DNA from: UBA2283 sp041658955
GTDB taxonomy: Bacteria; Patescibacteriota; Microgenomatia; UBA12405
DNA length: 64,000 nt
Assembly (NCBI GenBank): GCA_041658955.1
Contig: JBAZZE010000001.1
Span: 52,934-116,933, forward strand
Direction: 5' to 3'
A program made the translations under genes and the position numbers. Positions 60,193 to 64,000 of the stretch are shown here, in pieces. The notes under the pieces are model-generated. The model searched no databases. It had not been told where the DNA came from and worked only from the letters and a program-made list of their open reading frames with translations. Position 1 is the first letter of the stretch; each line of letters begins with the position of its first letter.

Positions 60193-61026
60193 ATGTCTCT
60201 CAACAATCAAAATAGGTTTGACCCCACTCCTTACGAGTGGCCTCAAGCCTATTTTGATATCCAATATTTATTCGCCAAAAAAATTGTCGAACTAAATATT
60301 GCTCCCGACCTTCCTACGGCTATTTTCAAATACACTACTATCTTCCGACGAATCTACTCCATAAATCCCGCAAAATTAAACAACATTGAGATCCCCGATG
60401 ACTGGGTAGACATTTGCCAAACGCCAGATACAATTTGGTCAAAATACACAAACAATCCAGACCATTTATATATCGAGCGACCAGATAAGTCCGACGGTTG
60501 CCATTTTGGAAGCTTTATCTACAAACCATATCCAGGTTCACCAATCATCCTTGATCCAATAACTGGTTACCAAAAAATTGAACTTCATTTTAACAATCAT
60601 CGAGGAGGTGGTAAAAGTGAATTTTCCCGCTCAAATATGCCAGTAATGTTTCAAAATTTAGTCGATTTATTTCAATCAGTTGCCAATAGAATGGAGGAAG
60701 ACTCTTTGTTTCGACCAAAGTATGTGACTCTAGGCTCGTGGATGAATGTCTTCCCGGGAATTAAAGCTGTCTTGCCAAAAGAGTTTGTAAGTTCCAGTGT
60801 TATTCTCAATCCACCTGAATTGTCATTTAATGGAGATTCCGTCTGGGGGCAGTTCTTAAAAAACAACGGCGGGGTCAACCAGGAAAGGTATCAACCTTTT
60901 ATAATTAATATCAATAACGCCGTAGATATGGATACATTAGTAAAATCTTTTCCTATTCCGGTGTTATTAAATCGCGGCCTCATTGATATCTTTTTTAAAC
61001 ACTATAATACAAAAATATCCTGGTAA
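60193..61026 (+). CDS. Hypothetical soluble protein (277 aa)
   Basis: No family recognised. It has no signal peptide. A central segment has DKSDGCHFGSFIYK, then a Gly/Arg patch (NHRGGGKSEFSRSN), and RPKYVTLGSWMNVFPGIKAV suggests an alpha/beta enzyme. TAAAAT lies five bases before the ATG. It sits between the two pentapeptide paralogues but on its own promoter. Confidence 0.6.
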   Translation: MSLNNQNRFDPTPYEWPQAYFDIQYLFAKKIVELNIAPDLPTAIFKYTTIFRRIYSINPAKLNNIEIPDDWVDICQTPDTIWSKYTNNPDHLYIERPDKSDGCHFGSFIYKPYPGSPIILDPITGYQKIELHFNNHRGGGKSEFSRSNMPVMFQNLVDLFQSVANRMEEDSLFRPKYVTLGSWMNVFPGIKAVLPKEFVSSSVILNPPELSFNGDSVWGQFLKNNGGVNQERYQPFIININNAVDMDTLVKSFPIPVLLNRGLIDIFFKHYNTKISW

Positions 61027-61084
61027 CCATTATATAAACCCTATAAATACAATCATATCCAATTGTTTTTCTGATTAGATGTAA

Positions 61085-61114
61085 GATAACAGTAGATTAA
61101 TTGTTATCGACATT
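61085..61114 (+). promoter_or_regulatory. Conserved upstream element of pentapeptide gene 2
   Basis: Aligned gap-free with 59667-59696. It additionally contains GATAACA and TGTTATC as an inverted repeat (61085-61108). Confidence 0.5.
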
Positions 61115-61588
61115 ATGAGCATAAACAATATTGGTAAAAATGTAACTATCTTTTATTTTGGCTTAATTTTGGGAATCATCACTACAGCATTTCCAATTTT
61201 TATAAAAAATGTACTGGCTGTCCGACCCATTCGCACCGATAGTGTAAATTACTATGGTGGTTTTTATAAAGACCTCAACAGTGCCAGATTGACGGGTAAT
61301 GGCGACGGGATTTTTCTGGCTTACCATGACTTTACTGGATTTAACTTTACTGACGCTGACATGGGGTATGACAACTTAGTAGAAACTAAGTTTATTAATG
61401 CCAACCTAACCAGAACTAATTTTACCGGGGCTGATTTAACCAATGCATATTTTTCGGGAGCTACTAACCTTGACACTACCAAATGGTACTCATGTCCAGC
61501 TGACGGTCAATGTGGAGAAACCACTTGCCCTGATGGTTCTAAACTCACCACCATGGGTAGTAGCTGTGTTGGCCATCTTCTGTTGTAA
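61115..61588 (+). CDS. Secreted pentapeptide-repeat protein 2
   Basis: A 157-residue paralogue of the protein at 59697. It has a signal-type N terminus, no Thr-Pro linker, and repeats such as NANLTRTNFTGADLTNAYF. Both proteins share FLAYHDFTGF-like and CPDG segments. The second copy ends with SSCVGHLLL. The function is unknown; the pair probably arose by duplication with its promoter. Confidence 0.82.
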   Translation: MSINNIGKNVTIFYFGLILGIITTAFPIFIKNVLAVRPIRTDSVNYYGGFYKDLNSARLTGNGDGIFLAYHDFTGFNFTDADMGYDNLVETKFINANLTRTNFTGADLTNAYFSGATNLDTTKWYSCPADGQCGETTCPDGSKLTTMGSSCVGHLLL

Positions 61589-61597
61589 AATAGAGTT

Positions 61598-62638
61598 ATG
61601 AAATATCGCACTCTAGGAAAAACAGGTATCAGAGTCTCAGAAATAGGCTTTGGAAGTTGGCAACTAGCCAATGATCCCCATATGTGGGTTGGTGCTGACT
61701 TGGAGGAAAGTATTAAGTGTCTCTATAAATATGTGGAACTTGGTGGTAATTTTATTGATACTGCCTGGATTTATGGTTATGACGAAAAATTTCCCGATAA
61801 GCATCCTTCTGAAGAACTGATTGGTAAGTTTATGGCTGAATCAGGAAATCGTGGTAAGGTCACTGTCGCTACCAAAATCCCTGGTAAAAATATGAAATGG
61901 CCAGCCTGGCAGGGGATTGATATTGACGAAGTATTCCCTGAAGACTGGATAATTTCTTGTGTCGAAGATTCTCTTCGAACCCTCCGTACTGAAAGTCTCG
62001 ACCTAGTTCAGTTTCATGTCTGGCAAGATGCTTTTGTCGACCGCGACGAATGGAAGCAAACCATCCAAAAATTGACTGAAGATGGCAAAGTTAAACATTG
62101 GGGTATTTCGGCAAACGATTATCAACCAAGCAACTGTATTCGCGCCCTCGATACTGGTCTAATCGATACCGTCCAGTTTATTTTCAACATTTTTCATCAA
62201 AAACCAACTGAAAAACTACTACCCTATGCTCTTAAGAATAATATTGGCCTAATTGCTCGAGTTCCTTTTGACGAGGGTGGTTTAGTCGGTAAATTTAACT
62301 CAGACACAATCTTTGCCAAAGGTGATTTCCGCGAAGAGTACTTTACCAAAGACCGACTAGCAGAACTAATTAAGAGAACTGAAGGCTTAAAATTACTTTT
62401 TGGTCCAGAAGCTTCGACATTTCCCGAACTGGCTCTAAAATATATACTCTCTTTTGACGCCATCTCTACTGTTATTCCAGGTATGCGTCGACTCTATCAA
62501 GTGGAATCAAATCTCGCTGCTTCTGGGGATCGTCTATCATCAGAGCTTATGGAAAAACTAAAACAACACGCTTGGGAAAGAAATTTCTACACCAATCCTG
62601 ATCCATCTATGGAGGCGACTGGTTTTATAGAAGCATAA
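61598..62638 (+). CDS. Aldo/keto reductase
   Basis: A 346-residue aldo/keto reductase: GNFIDTAWIYGYDEKF (Asp, Tyr), TVATKIPGKN (Lys), DLVQFHVWQDAF (His) and the C-terminal DAISTVIPGMRRLYQVESNL that contacts NADP. TAAAAT is six bases before the ATG. It likely reduces an aldehyde or sugar; partners are not evident. Confidence 0.93.
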   Translation: MKYRTLGKTGIRVSEIGFGSWQLANDPHMWVGADLEESIKCLYKYVELGGNFIDTAWIYGYDEKFPDKHPSEELIGKFMAESGNRGKVTVATKIPGKNMKWPAWQGIDIDEVFPEDWIISCVEDSLRTLRTESLDLVQFHVWQDAFVDRDEWKQTIQKLTEDGKVKHWGISANDYQPSNCIRALDTGLIDTVQFIFNIFHQKPTEKLLPYALKNNIGLIARVPFDEGGLVGKFNSDTIFAKGDFREEYFTKDRLAELIKRTEGLKLLFGPEASTFPELALKYILSFDAISTVIPGMRRLYQVESNLAASGDRLSSELMEKLKQHAWERNFYTNPDPSMEATGFIEA

Positions 62639-62656
62639 CCGATACAATATAACCTT

Positions 62657-63115
62657 ATGTCACTTATTACCAACCTTGGGTTGTCTCAACTCAAGAAAAA
62701 TCTAGTCGAACTAAAAAAAGAATTAGTCCGTACCTTTGACGAGCGCAGTGCTGCTGCGGCTGAAGGGGATCTAAAAGAAAACTCAGCTTATATCTTTATG
62801 ACTGAACGGGCTCACGTACTTCAGTCTCAGATAGACCAAACATCGGCCGACATAAAAGAGGCTGTTGTTATCGTCCCACCCAAAGACACTCATAAAGTTG
62901 CCTTAGGTCATCAGGTCAAAGTCCTTTTTAAAAATGACAATCGACAGTTAACTTTAACTTTAGTTGGTAAAAACGATAATGCCCTTAAACCAGGATGGAT
63001 TTCTGCTGACAGTCCTCTGGGAATTGCAATTCTAGGTCGACCAGCTGGTACTATTGTCAGTGTTAATGACCAGCCAGTGTCAATTCTCGAGATCACCATT
63101 GGAGATATTTCCTAA
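62657..63115 (+). CDS. greA: Transcription elongation factor GreA/GreB
   Basis: A 152-residue protein with an N-terminal coiled coil and the tip motif EGDLKENSAYIFM (Asp38, Glu41) that inserts into the RNA polymerase secondary channel and stimulates transcript cleavage, followed by the FKBP-like domain (about 80-152, e.g. VALGHQVKVLFKND). The AAAEGDLKEN match is strong; GreA is the better label than GreB from length. Confidence 0.92.
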   Translation: MSLITNLGLSQLKKNLVELKKELVRTFDERSAAAAEGDLKENSAYIFMTERAHVLQSQIDQTSADIKEAVVIVPPKDTHKVALGHQVKVLFKNDNRQLTLTLVGKNDNALKPGWISADSPLGIAILGRPAGTIVSVNDQPVSILEITIGDIS

Positions 63116-63144
63116 AAACCCGCGATTAGTAGTATAATCAGTCC

Positions 63145-63870
63145 ATGAGAATTGGAGAAACTGTTGCTGCTGCCCATGGCAAAATTATTAGTGAAAAACT
63201 TGGTCACATATATAGTCTGAAACCAACTTTAGATTATATTCGTCAACACCCCCGTGAAGTCGAAGGAATGTTTGTCAACTATTGTTCACTTTTTTATCGT
63301 TTTTTAAATCTAGACTCAAAGGAGCTTTCTGTAGTACAAACCGTGGCTGAGGAAATGAAAGATGGACCACATAAATCAGCTGTAGTTTTCCGCGAACGCA
63401 TTGCTGGACACGAGAAGCAGTTCGTGGAGTTGATAAGGACCGTCGCTGATCCAGGTACTCCCCAATACAAAGAAGGAATTGCCCAGTTATCATCCATGAT
63501 GACCAATGCCTGGGATATGAAGGTTGATGGCTTATCTCCTAAGGATGGCGATCGCCGCTCAGATGGGGTGATTTGGGGTTATGTCAGAGGATCTTTGACT
63601 CCTGAACTTGATGCCCACTTCCTAATTGCTCATGGAACCGAAAGGGTCGTAACGGCAGCTCTTAACGGGACTCCTTTACATGATCTAGTTCAAAAAAAAG
63701 ACTGGTCTTTTCCAGTATCTACGGCAATAGTTGGACTTGATGGGGTCAGAGGAGTCGGAGCTGGTGGCTATCTTTTTCCGATCTGGCAAGCACCAAGGCC
63801 TGCTGGTTTAGGATGGATTAGTCCAGGAAGAGTCGAAGCTTTTCAAAAAGCAGTTGCAGTTTTGAAATAA
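63145..63870 (+). CDS. Hypothetical soluble protein (241 aa)
   Basis: No family recognised. The protein is soluble. A helical N-terminal half (AAAHGKIISEKLGHIYSLKP, VEGMFVNYCSLFYRFLNLDS) is followed by a region with Gly/Trp motifs (GVIWGYVRGSL, GVGAGGYLFPIWQAPR). TATAAT lies six bases before the ATG. No obvious catalytic motif. Confidence 0.6.
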   Translation: MRIGETVAAAHGKIISEKLGHIYSLKPTLDYIRQHPREVEGMFVNYCSLFYRFLNLDSKELSVVQTVAEEMKDGPHKSAVVFRERIAGHEKQFVELIRTVADPGTPQYKEGIAQLSSMMTNAWDMKVDGLSPKDGDRRSDGVIWGYVRGSLTPELDAHFLIAHGTERVVTAALNGTPLHDLVQKKDWSFPVSTAIVGLDGVRGVGAGGYLFPIWQAPRPAGLGWISPGRVEAFQKAVAVLK

Positions 63871-63880
63871 TCTCCACAAA

Positions 63881-63908
63881 AAATCCCCCCGATTTCTCGA
63901 GGGGATTT
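63881..63908. terminator. Bidirectional terminator
   Basis: AAATCCCCCCGA (63881-63892) and TCGAGGGGATTT (63897-63908) pair over 12 bases with one mismatch around TTTC. A-tracts and T-tracts at the ends suit termination in both directions between converging genes. Confidence 0.8.
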
Positions 63909-63926
63909 AAATTTAACTAAATAAAT

Positions 63927-64000
63927 TTAGTAGTTGTCACCACCGCCGTAGCTTCCGCCACCACGATTGTTTCCACCACCATTACCACCGTATCCACCAC
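63927..64000 (-). CDS. Gly-rich C-terminal tail of a probable RRM-type RNA-binding protein (partial)
   Basis: The minus-strand frame ends in TAA at 63929-63927 and continues beyond the window. It encodes Gly, Tyr, Asn and Arg repeats (GGYGGNGGG, RGGGSYGGGDNY). Such tails follow an RNA-recognition motif in small bacterial cold-inducible proteins. The domain itself is outside the window. Confidence 0.6.
   Translation of the reverse strand, partial: GGYGGNGGGNNRGGGSYGGGDNY

Noticed and set aside
1..64000. tRNA, rRNA, CRISPR arrays, insertion sequences.
   Set aside because: No T-loop/anticodon-type cloverleaf, rRNA-like block, regular spacer-repeat pattern or transposase was found on reading both strands.

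Overview
The window looks like part of the chromosome of an uncultured Candidate Phyla Radiation (Patescibacteria) bacterium, probably of the Microgenomates type. This is inferred from four things: AT-rich DNA with densely packed short genes; many small membrane proteins and DUF-type proteins; secreted proteins with Thr-Pro linkers, K/E-rich stretches and short lipid-free signal peptides; and fused or minimised versions of familiar families (PilM-LytR_C, a lone FtsK gamma domain, fused alpha-beta ADP-forming acetyl-CoA synthetase). I found no rRNA, tRNA, CRISPR array, insertion sequence or prophage. Only four convincing intrinsic terminators are visible.

Layout. 1-6.1 kb: end of an aldo/keto reductase, small conserved proteins (DUF2277, RibD-C-like reductase, DUF1428), a short-chain dehydrogenase, small membrane proteins, paired bacterial PH-domain proteins and a TPR protein. 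6.2-7.6 kb: a base-composition island holding one SPFH-like gene with a canonical promoter, structured leader, Shine-Dalgarno site and strong terminator, probably acquired. 7.7-12.7 kb: phosphatase, S51 peptidase, epimerase, a degenerate hydroxyacid dehydrogenase, DUF2061, DUF4256, RibD-C-like reductase and SRAP. 12.7-20.4 kb: secreted NHL/FN3 protein, LapA-like protein, Nudix, RHH protein, a cluster of tiny stress-type membrane proteins, a secreted protein, aldo/keto reductase and P-loop kinase. 20.4-28.7 kb: GH5-like protein, YggU, an ECF sigma factor with a membrane partner, FtsK gamma, FTR1 permease, methyltransferase and a tandem ThyX-like protein. 28.7-42.2 kb: dehydrogenase, ADP-forming acetyl-CoA synthetase, ferric-reductase-like protein, ABC exporter, Erm-like methylase with a triple zinc-ribbon protein, an HD/PDE-like plus metallophosphoesterase pair, ATP-grasp, hydrolase, MFS and TPR. 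42.3-48.6 kb: PilM-LytR_C fusion, DedA, YibE/F, adenine deaminase, thioredoxin, a CsoR/CstR-type regulator and KamA. 48.7-54.1 kb: two-component system with MacA/MacB-like efflux and a DUF5666 protein. 54-64 kb: hydrolases, MFS, Ldh2-like protein, paired pentapeptide proteins, aldo/keto reductase, GreA and the Gly-rich tail of a probable RNA-binding protein.

The most striking whole-window pattern is transcriptional. About 25 genes on both strands have a TATAAT-like -10 box only 5-7 bases before the start codon, which predicts leaderless mRNAs. Shine-Dalgarno sites are confined to a few genes, notably the island gene and the stress-membrane cluster. I used this spacing to correct several starts (for example 21435, 24450, 25675, 32378, 45694, 47265, 54726).

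Functionally, the window suggests a fermentative, host- or community-associated cell that makes ATP by ADP-forming acetyl-CoA cleavage and salvages purines, and that invests heavily in envelope sensing: ECF sigma with membrane partner, two-component-controlled efflux, and a metal or sulfur responsive CsoR-family promoter. The best candidates for undescribed biology are the HD/PDE-like plus metallophosphoesterase pair (35.6-38.3 kb), the tandem ThyX-like protein (27.0-28.7 kb), and the island with its structured leader (6.2-7.6 kb).
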